Shown: positions 53,128-61,085 of the stretch, in pieces
Layout: each line of letters starts with the position of its first letter
How positions within the stretch are numbered: position 1 is the first letter of the stretch
DNA from: Streptomyces sp. NBC_00654
GTDB lineage: Bacteria > Actinomycetota > Actinomycetes > Streptomycetales > Streptomycetaceae
NCBI RefSeq assembly: GCF_026341775.1
Contig: NZ_JAPEOB010000008.1
Location: 13,271 to 77,270 of the forward strand
Direction of reading: 5' to 3'
Length of the DNA: 64,000 nt
The notes under the pieces: model-generated
What the model was told of the DNA's origin: nothing
The model's input: only the letters and a program-made list of their open reading frames with translations
The model's database searches: none
Translations under genes and position numbers: made by a program

Positions 53128-53636
53128 CCGCCAACGACACCGCCACCACTGCCGTTCCGGCTCCCGCACCGGTCACCGGGCCCGGTGTCCAGGTGGTCGC
53201 CGCACTGCTGCGCCGCGACGACCACATCGTCCTCGTCCAGGAACAGCGCGACGGAAAGGAGATGTGGTCCATCCCCGGCGGCGGCGTCGAGCGCGGCGAA
53301 CTCCTCACCGAGGCCCTGGTCCGCGAGGTCAAGGAAGAGACCGGCCTGAACCTGAGGGCGGTGGGCCCGCTGGCCTACCTGGTCAACACCACGACCGACA
53401 GGTACCCCTCCACCGTGGTGTTGACCTTCGACTGCACCGAGTGGGACGGCGAGATCGCGGTGCACGACCCGGACGGCAAAGTGACCGGCGCGGTCCTGCT
53501 GCCGCTGACCGAGGCCAAGGCCGTCCTGGCGTCCTCTACCGCGACCCGCCCCGAGATCGAACCCCTGCTGGACTACCTCGACAGCCTCAGCGCCGGCCGC
53601 GTGTGGTCCTACCGGGACGACCTGCCCATCGAATGA
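53124..53636 (+). CDS. Nudix hydrolase
   Basis: 170 residues. The Nudix box is complete (G-x5-E-x7-R-E-x-x-E-E-x-G, in GGGVERGELLTEALVREVKE, residues ~51-70, continuing ETGL). The preceding strand QVVAALLRRDDHIVLVQEQR and following KVTGAVLLPLTEA fit the fold. It hydrolyses a nucleoside-diphosphate-linked compound, releasing the X-phosphate and NMP; in this operon it could cleave a nucleotide sugar or an activated phosphate. ATGA overlap with the APH gene. Confidence 0.85.
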   Translation: MTANDTATTAVPAPAPVTGPGVQVVAALLRRDDHIVLVQEQRDGKEMWSIPGGGVERGELLTEALVREVKEETGLNLRAVGPLAYLVNTTTDRYPSTVVLTFDCTEWDGEIAVHDPDGKVTGAVLLPLTEAKAVLASSTATRPEIEPLLDYLDSLSAGRVWSYRDDLPIE

Positions 53637-53671
53637 CCGCGCCCGGGACACCGGGAGCCGGGAGAGGACTT

Positions 53672-54691
53672 ATGACGCTCACCCACGACCTCGACTCGAT
53701 CACGGCCACGCTCGACCCGCTCGGCGCCGACGCGGTGATGAGGGCCTTGCCCCAGGCCAACATCGCGGCCGACACCAGGTGGCTGCACACCCGGGCCGAG
53801 CGCCTCTCCCGGCACGCAGCCTCGATCCGTGACGTCGCCCCCGCCCGGGCGGCGTTACGGGACCTGGGTATGATCACCGCCTCCCTCGCCCGCCACACCT
53901 CCTGCCGGGTCCCGCTGCCCGCCGTCGAAGCGGCCATGCTCCACCTGGGCGCCGCAGCCGACGAGGTCCCTCGGGAAACCGTGTACTCCTACACGACCCG
54001 CAACCCCCGTGGTCCCCGAAGGCGCTCCTTCACCGACACCCCGGGCGAACACGTCTTCATCGACGAGGTCACCGACGCCAGCCACGCCCTCGACGACGCG
54101 ATCCGGCACTGCGCGGGCATGCCGGAGGCCGCCAACCAGGAAGCGGCCGACGAGCTCGCTGCGACCGTCCACGAGCGGCTGCGAGCCTTCGCAGCACATC
54201 TGCTGGCGGTCAAACGCACGCTGACACCGCAGAACTTCACCGGTCTCCTGCGTCCGTACTACCCGCCCCTGGACATCGACGGGACCACCTACTACGCGCC
54301 GGGCGGCGCCCAGATGCCCCTGCTCGTCCTCGACGTGATGATCCTCAGCCAGGCCGCCACCGGCAACCTCGCCGCCTGGTACGAGCAGTACCTCACCGAC
54401 AACGTCCTCTACCTGCCGCCGCACCACCGTGCCATGGTCGACGCAGCCCGCCGGACTCCGGGTCTTGCCCGCCTCGCCCGCCACCGCCCGCACCTGCGGC
54501 CGGCCGTCGCCCTGCTCATTCATGACCTGCTGCGCTTTCGCCTGCCCCACCGCCAACTCGCACGGGACAACATGGCCGTCCGGGATGACGGAGCCCTCGG
54601 CAGCGGCGGCTACACCACCAGCGCCCTCGACCGCCTGCTCGACGTCACCGAAAGTGCCCGCGCCCTTCTCAGCCCCGGGAGTCACGTATGA
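53672..54691 (+). CDS. PrnB-like (DUF1864) heme-enzyme candidate
   Basis: 339 residues from ATG 53672 behind GGGAGAGG; an in-frame ATG at 53633 overlapping the Nudix stop is the alternative. LDPLGADAVMRALPQANIAA, RAALRDLGMITASLARHTSC, VPRETVYSYTTRNPRGPRR, LRPYYPPLDIDGTTYYAPGG followed by AQMPLLVLDVM, and a C-terminal GSGGYTTSALDRLLDVTESA match the pattern of the DUF1864 / monodechloroaminopyrrolnitrin-synthase family. PrnB, the named member, is a heme protein of the indoleamine-dioxygenase superfamily that rearranges 7-chlorotryptophan. This protein could therefore oxidise an aromatic amino acid or amine, such as the decarboxylase product. Overlaps the GHMP gene by ATGA. Confidence 0.65.
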   Translation: MTLTHDLDSITATLDPLGADAVMRALPQANIAADTRWLHTRAERLSRHAASIRDVAPARAALRDLGMITASLARHTSCRVPLPAVEAAMLHLGAAADEVPRETVYSYTTRNPRGPRRRSFTDTPGEHVFIDEVTDASHALDDAIRHCAGMPEAANQEAADELAATVHERLRAFAAHLLAVKRTLTPQNFTGLLRPYYPPLDIDGTTYYAPGGAQMPLLVLDVMILSQAATGNLAAWYEQYLTDNVLYLPPHHRAMVDAARRTPGLARLARHRPHLRPAVALLIHDLLRFRLPHRQLARDNMAVRDDGALGSGGYTTSALDRLLDVTESARALLSPGSHV

Positions 54692-55794
54692 GCACCTCCA
54701 TCGACAGCGACTTTCCGCCCTTCCCGCTCGGCGCCCCACGCTCCCCGCTCGCGCTCGACCCCAGGCCCAGCCACCCGCCACAGCCGGCTGCGGATCACGT
54801 ACGCCTGGACTACCCCAGCCGCATCAACGCCATGGCCCTGGACTCCAGCAAGATCGTTCCCAGCCAGGGCGCCTACCTCGCGGGCGAACTCCTCTTCGCC
54901 TGCGACCTCATGCGCCGCGTCGATGTCGAGATCGTCAGCAACGGACCCGCCGTCCAGACCACCCCCGACTGCGACCACCCGGTCCTTGCCCGGCACGCCG
55001 CGCTTCTGATGCGCACGGCACTCGGCACCCGAGAGCGGCTGCGGGTACGGGTGAGCGCCCCGGACCTGCCCGCGCACCTCGGACTCGGCTCGAGCAGCGG
55101 GCAGATCGCAGCCGTAGCCGCGGCCGTCAACGAGCTCTATGGACATCCCGTTCCCGCCCGCCGGCTCGTCAAGTTCCTGGCACTCAACCACGGTGAGGAG
55201 ATCGACCACGACGACGCTCACCTTCTGCCGGTCCAGTGTCTGGGCGGATCCGCGACGGCCGGGCTCATACCGGGCGCGGTCCAGGTGATCGCCGGCGCGC
55301 ATGTGCCGCTGCTGCAGGCCGCACTGCCCAAGGACATGCACATCGTGCTCGGCATGCCCCACGACCCGGTGATCTGGGACGCCCGCGACAGCCTCGCCGC
55401 CGAGGCCCGCCACTTCGACGCCTTCACCACCACCGGCCGCACGTACGGCCCCGAGATCGCCTACCGTCTCCTGCACGACGCCTGGCCCGCCCTGCTCGAC
55501 GGCGACCTCGGTCCGCTCGGCAGCCTGCTGTTCGACTACCGCTTCCGGATGGGGAGCCTCGCCAACTGCGCCTTCTGCCACCCCGAGTTGCTGGCCACCG
55601 GCGAGAAGGTCGAACACATCTTCACCGAGCACCTCGCCGAGGTCCTCACCCTGTCCTCCGTCGGTCCCACCTTCTCCGCCCTCACCCGCACGCCCGAACG
55701 GTGCGAGCAGGCGTTCGCCGACGCGGGACTGCGGACCGTGCGCTGCCGACCGTGGAACAGCGGCTACACCCTCCACGGCCAGGAGGAACAGTGA
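54688..55794 (+). CDS. GHMP-family kinase
   Basis: 368 residues. Motif 1 is near YPSRINAMALDSSKIVPSQG, motif 2, the ATP-binding loop, is AHLGLGSSSGQIAAVAAAVN (from ~residue 128), and motif 3 is VLTLSSVGPTFSALTRTPER (~318-337). The general plan also resembles beta-ribofuranosylaminobenzene phosphate synthase, a GHMP relative that makes a C-ribosyl bond. A kinase for a sugar or hydroxy acid is the default expectation; the synthase alternative is worth testing because a PLP decarboxylase and a UGM-like enzyme lie beside it. Start ATG overlaps the previous stop. Confidence 0.75.
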   Translation: MSTSIDSDFPPFPLGAPRSPLALDPRPSHPPQPAADHVRLDYPSRINAMALDSSKIVPSQGAYLAGELLFACDLMRRVDVEIVSNGPAVQTTPDCDHPVLARHAALLMRTALGTRERLRVRVSAPDLPAHLGLGSSSGQIAAVAAAVNELYGHPVPARRLVKFLALNHGEEIDHDDAHLLPVQCLGGSATAGLIPGAVQVIAGAHVPLLQAALPKDMHIVLGMPHDPVIWDARDSLAAEARHFDAFTTTGRTYGPEIAYRLLHDAWPALLDGDLGPLGSLLFDYRFRMGSLANCAFCHPELLATGEKVEHIFTEHLAEVLTLSSVGPTFSALTRTPERCEQAFADAGLRTVRCRPWNSGYTLHGQEEQ

Positions 55795-56435
55795 CCCACA
55801 CTGAACCGGCGCCCACCGGCACCTACTGGAACGACCGCGACACGGTCGCCGCTTTCGCCGAGCTGCCCACGCCGCCCTACCTCGCGGATCTGCTCACCGC
55901 CCCGGTGCCCGACACCGCCCTCGCGCTCGACGCGGGCTGCGGTGCTGGCCGGAACGTGCCCGCCCTGGCCGCCGCGGGCTACCGGGTCCTCGCGATCGAC
56001 CTGCACCCCGGCATACTGCACCAGGCCCGCCGCCACGCCGGACCCCGGACAGCCTTCGTCGAAGCCGACGTCACCCGCCTCCCTCTGGACGACCGGAGGG
56101 CGTCCCTCGTCGTGTGCCACGGAGTCCTGCACAACCTCCACCACCGTGACGCCCTCGCCACGGCGCTGCGCGAGCTGCACCGGGTCCTTCTCCCCGGCGG
56201 AACGCTGTCGCTGAACCTCTTCACCGCCCATCACCTCGACCCGTGCCTCACTCCCCTCGGCGACGACCGGTACGCGCTGCCGAACGGCCAGCACATGACG
56301 CTCCTTTCCCCCGAGGACCTGCTCTGCTTCATCCATGCCGCAGAACTCGTCCCAAGCGGGGAAGCCGTGCAGTACCTCAGCCCGGGAGACCCGGGGCAAC
56401 GCTCGGTATGGCGCGCAATCCTCACCCGGCCGTAG
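55791..56435 (+). CDS. SAM-dependent methyltransferase
   Basis: 214 residues from GTG 55791 (GTGA overlap). The class I fold is clear: motif I TALALDAGCGAGRNVPALAA (~residue 42-61), AIDLHPGILHQARRHAG (acidic SAM contact), EADVTRLPLDD, and VVCHGVLHNLHHRDALATAL. A small C-terminal cap follows. It would methylate an O, N or C of the pathway intermediate; the substrate is not evident. The gap to the next gene is 21 bases. Confidence 0.85.
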   Translation: MTHTEPAPTGTYWNDRDTVAAFAELPTPPYLADLLTAPVPDTALALDAGCGAGRNVPALAAAGYRVLAIDLHPGILHQARRHAGPRTAFVEADVTRLPLDDRRASLVVCHGVLHNLHHRDALATALRELHRVLLPGGTLSLNLFTAHHLDPCLTPLGDDRYALPNGQHMTLLSPEDLLCFIHAAELVPSGEAVQYLSPGDPGQRSVWRAILTRP

Positions 56436-56456
56436 CCCATCCGAAGGGACTCACTC

Positions 56457-57497
56457 GTGCTTCTCGTCGCGGCCACCACCGACTCGCCGACCGACCGCGG
56501 CGTCGCCTTCGCCCATCTCAGCGTCCCCGTGTCCGGCCCCGCTCTCGTACTTGATAGGCCGACCCTGCGCCGTCAGCGGTGGCACGGGCCCAACGACGGC
56601 CGGCCGAAGGAGACCGTCCCCGGGGTGGTCCGCGTCCCCTTATGGGCCTGCCATGTCGACAAATCCACCGGTGAGGCCGTCTCCTTCGTCACCGTGGAAT
56701 GGCGTCCAGACGCCGTCGTCCTGGCAGCCTTCCACCGCACCACCGTGGCCGCCGACACGTCCGCAGATCTCACGGCGTGGGCCTGCCTCATCGCCGATGA
56801 GCGTGCTGCGGTGAACTTCCCACTGCCCCGCCCCGGCCATCGCTCCGGACACGGCCCGGAGGCCGAGGAGAAGATCACCCTCACCGTCCCGTCCAATCCC
56901 GTCGCGGTCGCCCGTCTGCTGCGCGATCACCTGCCCGCTACCGGCGTGCCGGTCAGCGGCCCCACCATCCACCGGCGCATCCTGCGCTCGGACATCTATC
57001 TGCCGCCCGGCACCGGACGGCGCGAATACGCCGCCCTCACACCCCGTTCCGACGGAACCTGGTGGGCCAAGGCCAAAGTCCTCAAGGACGGCCGACTCCA
57101 CAAGACCATCCGCCCCGCCTCCACCCGTGACGAGGCCCTGGCCCAGGTCGCAGAAGTCCTCGGCCACCCACGCCTCATTCATGCCGGCTTGCTCCAGCGC
57201 GCCACCTGGGACCTGCCCTCGCCCGCCGACACGGACGGCCACTGGTCCACCGTCACCGTCGACACCACCACCCTCGCTCCGCACCCCGGAACCCTGCAGC
57301 AGGTCGAAATCGAGTACGCGGCCTGCTTCACCGCCGCCCCCGTCACCGCGACCGCCTCCCAGGTACGGCAGTCCGTAGCCCAGACCGCCGACACCATCGC
57401 CGCCGTCCTGACCGCACACCACATCCCGCACGCCCGCAACGGCCAGAGCAAGATCGAACACTTCCTCGCAGCCGGAGATGCCGATGCCCGCCGCTGA
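56457..57497 (+). CDS. Unknown operon protein, 346 aa
   Basis: Begins at a GTG after GAAGGGA. The N-terminal half has a well-conserved-looking segment (ETVPGVVRVPLWACHVDKST, VVLAAFHRTTVAADTSADLT, CLIADERAAVNFPLPRPG). The C-terminal third is rich in polar strands with LQQVEIEYAACFTAAPVTAT and AVLTAHHIPHARNGQSKIEH. A VEIEY strand followed later by a Ser-Lys-x-Glu is reminiscent of CYTH/triphosphatase proteins, but essential residues cannot be confirmed. No family is assigned. It overlaps the HPrK-like gene by 20 bases, so the two are probably produced together. Confidence 0.5.
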   Translation: MLLVAATTDSPTDRGVAFAHLSVPVSGPALVLDRPTLRRQRWHGPNDGRPKETVPGVVRVPLWACHVDKSTGEAVSFVTVEWRPDAVVLAAFHRTTVAADTSADLTAWACLIADERAAVNFPLPRPGHRSGHGPEAEEKITLTVPSNPVAVARLLRDHLPATGVPVSGPTIHRRILRSDIYLPPGTGRREYAALTPRSDGTWWAKAKVLKDGRLHKTIRPASTRDEALAQVAEVLGHPRLIHAGLLQRATWDLPSPADTDGHWSTVTVDTTTLAPHPGTLQQVEIEYAACFTAAPVTATASQVRQSVAQTADTIAAVLTAHHIPHARNGQSKIEHFLAAGDADARR

Positions 57498-58704
57498 TCA
57501 GGTCATACCCATGCTCGATGCCTTCCTCGACGGCAACACCAATGCGGCCTCCCTCGACGCATGGTGCACCGAGAAGATCACCGTCCGGCTCAGCGGTCTC
57601 ACGATCTCGGTGCTCGCATCTACCAGCACCGCAACGACCTACGTACAGCGCCTGTTCACGCCGCCCAGCAACCTGTGGAACGTCGTACGCCCCGACACCG
57701 CAGCCACCGGCGTCACCGCGACGATGCGCTGTCTCGCCCTGCCCCGTGCTCACGTCGCGGCCCTTGCCGAGGGTGTCCGTTCACGGGGCACCGGAGCACC
57801 ACGCCCTGCACTGATGCACGTCGGTGCCCCGGCAGCGTGGCACCAGATGCCCGGCGGCCCGGTACTCCTGACCGATCCCGATGCCGGGATCGCGCCGCAA
57901 CTCATCGTCCGCCACCCCGGCAGCTTCACCGTCATCACCTGCGACGACACCGACGCCACGATGAACGCCGCCCGGCATCTGCGGGAGATCGGCTACCGGC
58001 GGGCCGAGGACGACGGCTGGGTGTGCCTGCACGCCTCGGCCGCCACCATGGACGGCCGGGGCATCCTGGTCGTCGGCGACTCCGGCGCCGGCAAGTCCAC
58101 GCTCGCGCTCGCGCTGGCCGCGACCGCGAAGGGCGCCTTCCTTTCCAACGACCGCACCATGATCGCCGCTTTCCCAGGTGCGGCTCCGCAGGCTGTCGCC
58201 ATGCCCGGCCCGATCCGGCTCAACGGCGGCACCCTGCAAGCACTCGGATACGCGAGCGCCGAACAGTGGGACCTCACGCGCCCCCAGTCCACGATGAACT
58301 CCGACTGGCAAAACTTCCGCGGCTCCAACAAACTGCACATCCTCCCCTCCGAATGGCATGAGCGCACCGGCACCCCATTGGCCACGACCTCAACCGTGGA
58401 TCTCGTCGTCTTCCCACAGGTCATCCAGGGCTCCCAGGAGCTACATCTGCAGACGATGCGCCCAGAGTCGGCCCGGGAGCTGCTGGGCGCTCAGTGCATG
58501 TCGCCAGGCGACAACATCTACGTCAGCGACTGGCTCGGCATCCGGACGAGCAGCCCCGACGACCTCGCGCGCAACGGAGCCCGTGTCGTCGGTGCCCTCG
58601 CCGACCGACCGGCCGTCAGCCTGCGCTTCGGCACCCGTACCCCGTACGCCGCCGTCACCGAGACCGTACGCGCGGCCTTCAGCACCCCCGCTTCAAGCCG
58701 ATGA
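57478..58704 (+). CDS. HPr-kinase-like P-loop protein
   Basis: 408 residues. The C-terminal half has DGRGILVVGDSGAGKSTLAL (Walker A, Gly200-Thr208), FLSNDRTMI (Walker B-like, Asp after the hydrophobic strand) and further HprK-like segments (LHASAATM; LRLNGGT). HPr kinase/phosphorylase relatives with this shape are found in RiPP and other biosynthetic loci, where they phosphorylate small molecules or peptides rather than HPr. The N-terminal ~190 residues are distinct and of unknown role. A rare domain in such an operon. ATGA overlap with the next gene. Confidence 0.7.
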   Translation: MPMPAADQVIPMLDAFLDGNTNAASLDAWCTEKITVRLSGLTISVLASTSTATTYVQRLFTPPSNLWNVVRPDTAATGVTATMRCLALPRAHVAALAEGVRSRGTGAPRPALMHVGAPAAWHQMPGGPVLLTDPDAGIAPQLIVRHPGSFTVITCDDTDATMNAARHLREIGYRRAEDDGWVCLHASAATMDGRGILVVGDSGAGKSTLALALAATAKGAFLSNDRTMIAAFPGAAPQAVAMPGPIRLNGGTLQALGYASAEQWDLTRPQSTMNSDWQNFRGSNKLHILPSEWHERTGTPLATTSTVDLVVFPQVIQGSQELHLQTMRPESARELLGAQCMSPGDNIYVSDWLGIRTSSPDDLARNGARVVGALADRPAVSLRFGTRTPYAAVTETVRAAFSTPASSR

Positions 58705-59459
58705 GCACCACAGTGATTCCCCCGAGTAACCGGCTTCTCCGCCTGCCAGGCGCCGTGGCCAAGGTCTACCGCGAACCCTGGCGCGCCCACACCGAGAAGG
58801 CAGCTCTTCAGAGGCTTTCCGAGGCCGGCATACGAGCCCCGTCCGTACTCGCTGGCGGTTCCGTCCGGGGCCGCCGGCTGCTGATCGTGCGACGTCTGCA
58901 CGGCACGGCGCCGGGCAGTGGCGAGGAGGCCCTGCGGCGGGTCATCCCCTACCTGCATCACGTCCACCACATCACCGGCCCCGGCTTCGGACGTCTCTTC
59001 GACCCGGTGGCCGCAAGCTGGGGAAACTACCTGCGCGAGCGGCTCGTCTCCTATCAGGCCGCGCTCGCCCGCCACGGATTCCACGAAGCCGCCGCTACAG
59101 CCGCGGCACTGGCGAGTGCGCCCCCGCCCGAGCCGGACGCGCCTCGCCTCCTGCACAACGATCCGGAACCCGGGAACTTCCTGTTCGGACCAGCCGGCAC
59201 CGCGGGCCTCGACTGGGAGCTGGCGATCTACGGGCACCCGAGCCTCGACTACGCACGGGCCGCTCATGCCTTCGCCGTCCATCCGGCCCAGCTGAGCCGA
59301 CTCCTTACCAACCACGGCATCCCGCACTCAGAGGAGACCTTGACCGCCTACCGCTCCGTTCACCTCCTCGGACGGCTCATGTCAGCGGTCACCGCCACCC
59401 CGCCCGACCCCGTGGCTGCCCAGCGCCACGCACGAGACCTGATCACGAAGACCACCTGA
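58701..59459 (+). CDS. APH-like kinase, second copy
   Basis: 252 residues. The catalytic loop LLHNDPEPGNFLFG (His152, Asp154, Asn159) and LDWELAIYGHPSLDYA (metal-binding Asp171) show an aminoglycoside-phosphotransferase fold; the N-terminal lobe is short (VAKVYREPWRAHTEKAALQR). It is clearly diverged from the APH gene at 52249, so the two are not recent duplicates. ATGA overlap with the HPrK-like gene suggests a functional pair. Substrate unknown; either a pathway step or self-protection. Confidence 0.8.
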   Translation: MSTTVIPPSNRLLRLPGAVAKVYREPWRAHTEKAALQRLSEAGIRAPSVLAGGSVRGRRLLIVRRLHGTAPGSGEEALRRVIPYLHHVHHITGPGFGRLFDPVAASWGNYLRERLVSYQAALARHGFHEAAATAAALASAPPPEPDAPRLLHNDPEPGNFLFGPAGTAGLDWELAIYGHPSLDYARAAHAFAVHPAQLSRLLTNHGIPHSEETLTAYRSVHLLGRLMSAVTATPPDPVAAQRHARDLITKTT

Positions 59460-59480
59460 CATCGCGACAGCGAGGCCCCC

Positions 59481-60197
59481 ATGCAGGCACGTCACCCCCA
59501 CATCGGCCCCCTGGCCGACCAGCACTCGTCCACCTCACCACACGAACGCGACCCGCTCGGCGCCGCTTCGCCACCCGACTCCAGTTGCCCGGCACCCGGC
59601 GCCTGCGACCACGGGAATCCTCCGGCCCCGGACCGCTACGACGCGGTGCTCTTCGACTGGGACGGAACGCTCGTCAACAGCCATCCCCTCAACTTCCGCG
59701 GACTCTCCCGCGCCTGTGCCAACTGGGGTCTCACCATGGACGAGTCGTTCTACACGTCCAGGATCGGGACCTCCGGTGCAGAGCTGATCAGCGAACTGGC
59801 CGCCGCCGCAGGAACCCACGTGCCGATCGACGAGGTTGTCGCCCAGTGTCTCGACCTGATCCTCGACGAGATCGCCGGACTGCAGACGTACCAGCCGGTG
59901 GTACAACTTGCCGAGACCTTGCACGGCAGCCTGCCCCTGGCCATCGCCTCGGGCGGTGCACGCCGAGCCGTCCACGCCGGCCTCGACGCCACCGGCCTGC
60001 GCCCTCTGTTCACTGACGTCATCACCGGTGAAGACGCCCCTCGGGGCAAACCGGACCCCGGGCTCTTCCTCCTCACCGCGGCCCGACTCGCCGTCGCACC
60101 CGCCCGCTGCCTGGTCTACGAAGACTCGATCGAAGGCGTACAAGCGGCCAAGGCCGCTGGCATGGACTTCGTGGACGTCCGTTGTTTCCGTGCGTGA
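59481..60197 (+). CDS. HAD-family phosphatase (beta-phosphoglucomutase-like)
   Basis: 238 residues, the first ~50 being a Pro/Ser-rich leader that may be partly untranslated. The core has FDWDGTLVNS (nucleophile Asp59, acid Asp61), a helical cap of the C1 type, LAIASGGARR (motif II Ser/Thr), GKPDPGLFLL (Lys) and CLVYEDSIEGVQAAKAAGM (motif IV acidic pair). Enzymes of this subgroup dephosphorylate sugar phosphates or isomerise them. It ends the operon, 21 bases after the second APH gene. Confidence 0.8.
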   Translation: MQARHPHIGPLADQHSSTSPHERDPLGAASPPDSSCPAPGACDHGNPPAPDRYDAVLFDWDGTLVNSHPLNFRGLSRACANWGLTMDESFYTSRIGTSGAELISELAAAAGTHVPIDEVVAQCLDLILDEIAGLQTYQPVVQLAETLHGSLPLAIASGGARRAVHAGLDATGLRPLFTDVITGEDAPRGKPDPGLFLLTAARLAVAPARCLVYEDSIEGVQAAKAAGMDFVDVRCFRA

Positions 60198-60261
60198 GCA
60201 TCACGGGCTTCCCAGCCAGCTCCCGCCACAGCACCACTCGTTGGAGGAAAGGAACAGCACG

Positions 60262-60537
60262 ATGCCGCCTGGGCTCGAGCTATTCGGAGAGTTCCGATAC
60301 CCGACTGCACCATTAGGCTCGCACTACATGCGGTATCTGCGGGCGCGGAAGCGCGACCAGGAGGCGACTGCTGAGCAGATCCACGCCGGAGTGGTCGGCG
60401 ACGGCAGCCCTGTCGTGAAGCACTCGCGTCCTGTGTGCAGCAAGGACGGCTGTGACCAGCCGCACCACGCTCGCGGACACTGCAAAACCCACTATGGCGG
60501 GGCAGCCCGGTGGGAAGAAGGGGTGCGGGGCGGGTGA
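60262..60537 (+). CDS. Small zinc-finger-like protein
   Basis: 91 residues from ATG 60262, with GGAGGAAAGGA just upstream. The C-terminal part is a compact Cys/His cluster: CSKDGCDQPHHARGHCKTHY, a C-x4-C ... C-x2-H arrangement that should bind one zinc. The N-terminal half contains GSHYMRYLRARKRDQEAT, probably a helix. Small proteins with this cluster occur in actinobacterial mobile elements and phages. DNA binding is possible but not shown. It lies 64 bases beyond the HAD gene and may be outside the operon. Confidence 0.6.
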   Translation: MPPGLELFGEFRYPTAPLGSHYMRYLRARKRDQEATAEQIHAGVVGDGSPVVKHSRPVCSKDGCDQPHHARGHCKTHYGGAARWEEGVRGG

Positions 60538-60557
60538 AACCCCACCCAGATAGGTGA

Positions 60558-60585
60558 TCAACGCCTTGACTGATCAAGGCGTTGA
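60558..60585. promoter_or_regulatory. Perfect 12-bp inverted repeat next to promoter-like site
   Basis: TCAACGCCTTGA (60558-60569) and TCAAGGCGTTGA (60574-60585) are perfect complements with a 4-base centre. The second arm ends in TTGACC (60582-60587), a good -35 hexamer for the gene at 60628. This reads as an operator overlapping a promoter; a terminator of the preceding gene is the alternative. Confidence 0.6.
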
Positions 60586-60627
60586 CCGCTATGGTGGTGG
60601 TATCGCAGCAACGGGAGGAACCCGCTC

Positions 60628-61077
60628 ATGCAGCTCCTGTACACGATCGAAGCCGCCGCCTCCGGCGAGCAGCCCGAATGGTTCACCGTCATCACCGGCG
60701 ACGCCCCGGAGGAGCATGAGGGCACCACCGGCGACTACGGCCGGACCGTGCTCCGCAACTGGATCAGCGACGAGGACCTCACCGACGAGTACGGAAACCC
60801 CAAGCTCCGCGTCATCGTCGCCTTCGCCGACACGCCTGACCAACCGGTCACCACAGTCGACTGCACCGAACTGGACGCCCCGGCCGCCGAACTCGACGGC
60901 GTGGACGCCGCACGCGACCGCATGCGATGGCTGGCCGCCCAGACCAGCGCTGCCGAAGACCAGCTCGCCGAAGCCCTGCGCAGCGCCCGGTCCCGGGGGC
61001 ACGGCGCCAACGAGCTCGCCCGCCGCGCCGCCCCGGCCGTGTCACGCCCCATCGCCCTGCGCATGATGAGGGACTGA
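60628..61077 (+). CDS. Hypothetical protein, 149 aa
   Basis: ATG 60628 follows GGGAGG. The product is acidic in its first half (EEHEGTTGDYGRTVLRNWIS, DLTDEYGNPKLRVIVAF) and helical in its second, ending in a helix-turn-helix-like segment (SRGHGANELARRAAPAVSRP, IALRMMRD) of the kind that lets short actinobacterial proteins recognise DNA. It is transcribed from the palindromic promoter region and precedes the small ORF and the helicase. Members occur next to conjugative or plasmid genes. Function unknown. Confidence 0.65.
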   Translation: MQLLYTIEAAASGEQPEWFTVITGDAPEEHEGTTGDYGRTVLRNWISDEDLTDEYGNPKLRVIVAFADTPDQPVTTVDCTELDAPAAELDGVDAARDRMRWLAAQTSAAEDQLAEALRSARSRGHGANELARRAAPAVSRPIALRMMRD

Positions 61078-61085
61078 CCCCGCCC

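Noticed and set aside
46619..60197. Interpretation of the operon as an aminoglycoside or pyrrolnitrin cluster
   Set aside because: No 2-deoxystreptamine-type genes (dehydroquinate-synthase-like, aminotransferases), no tryptophan halogenase and no Rieske oxygenase are present.
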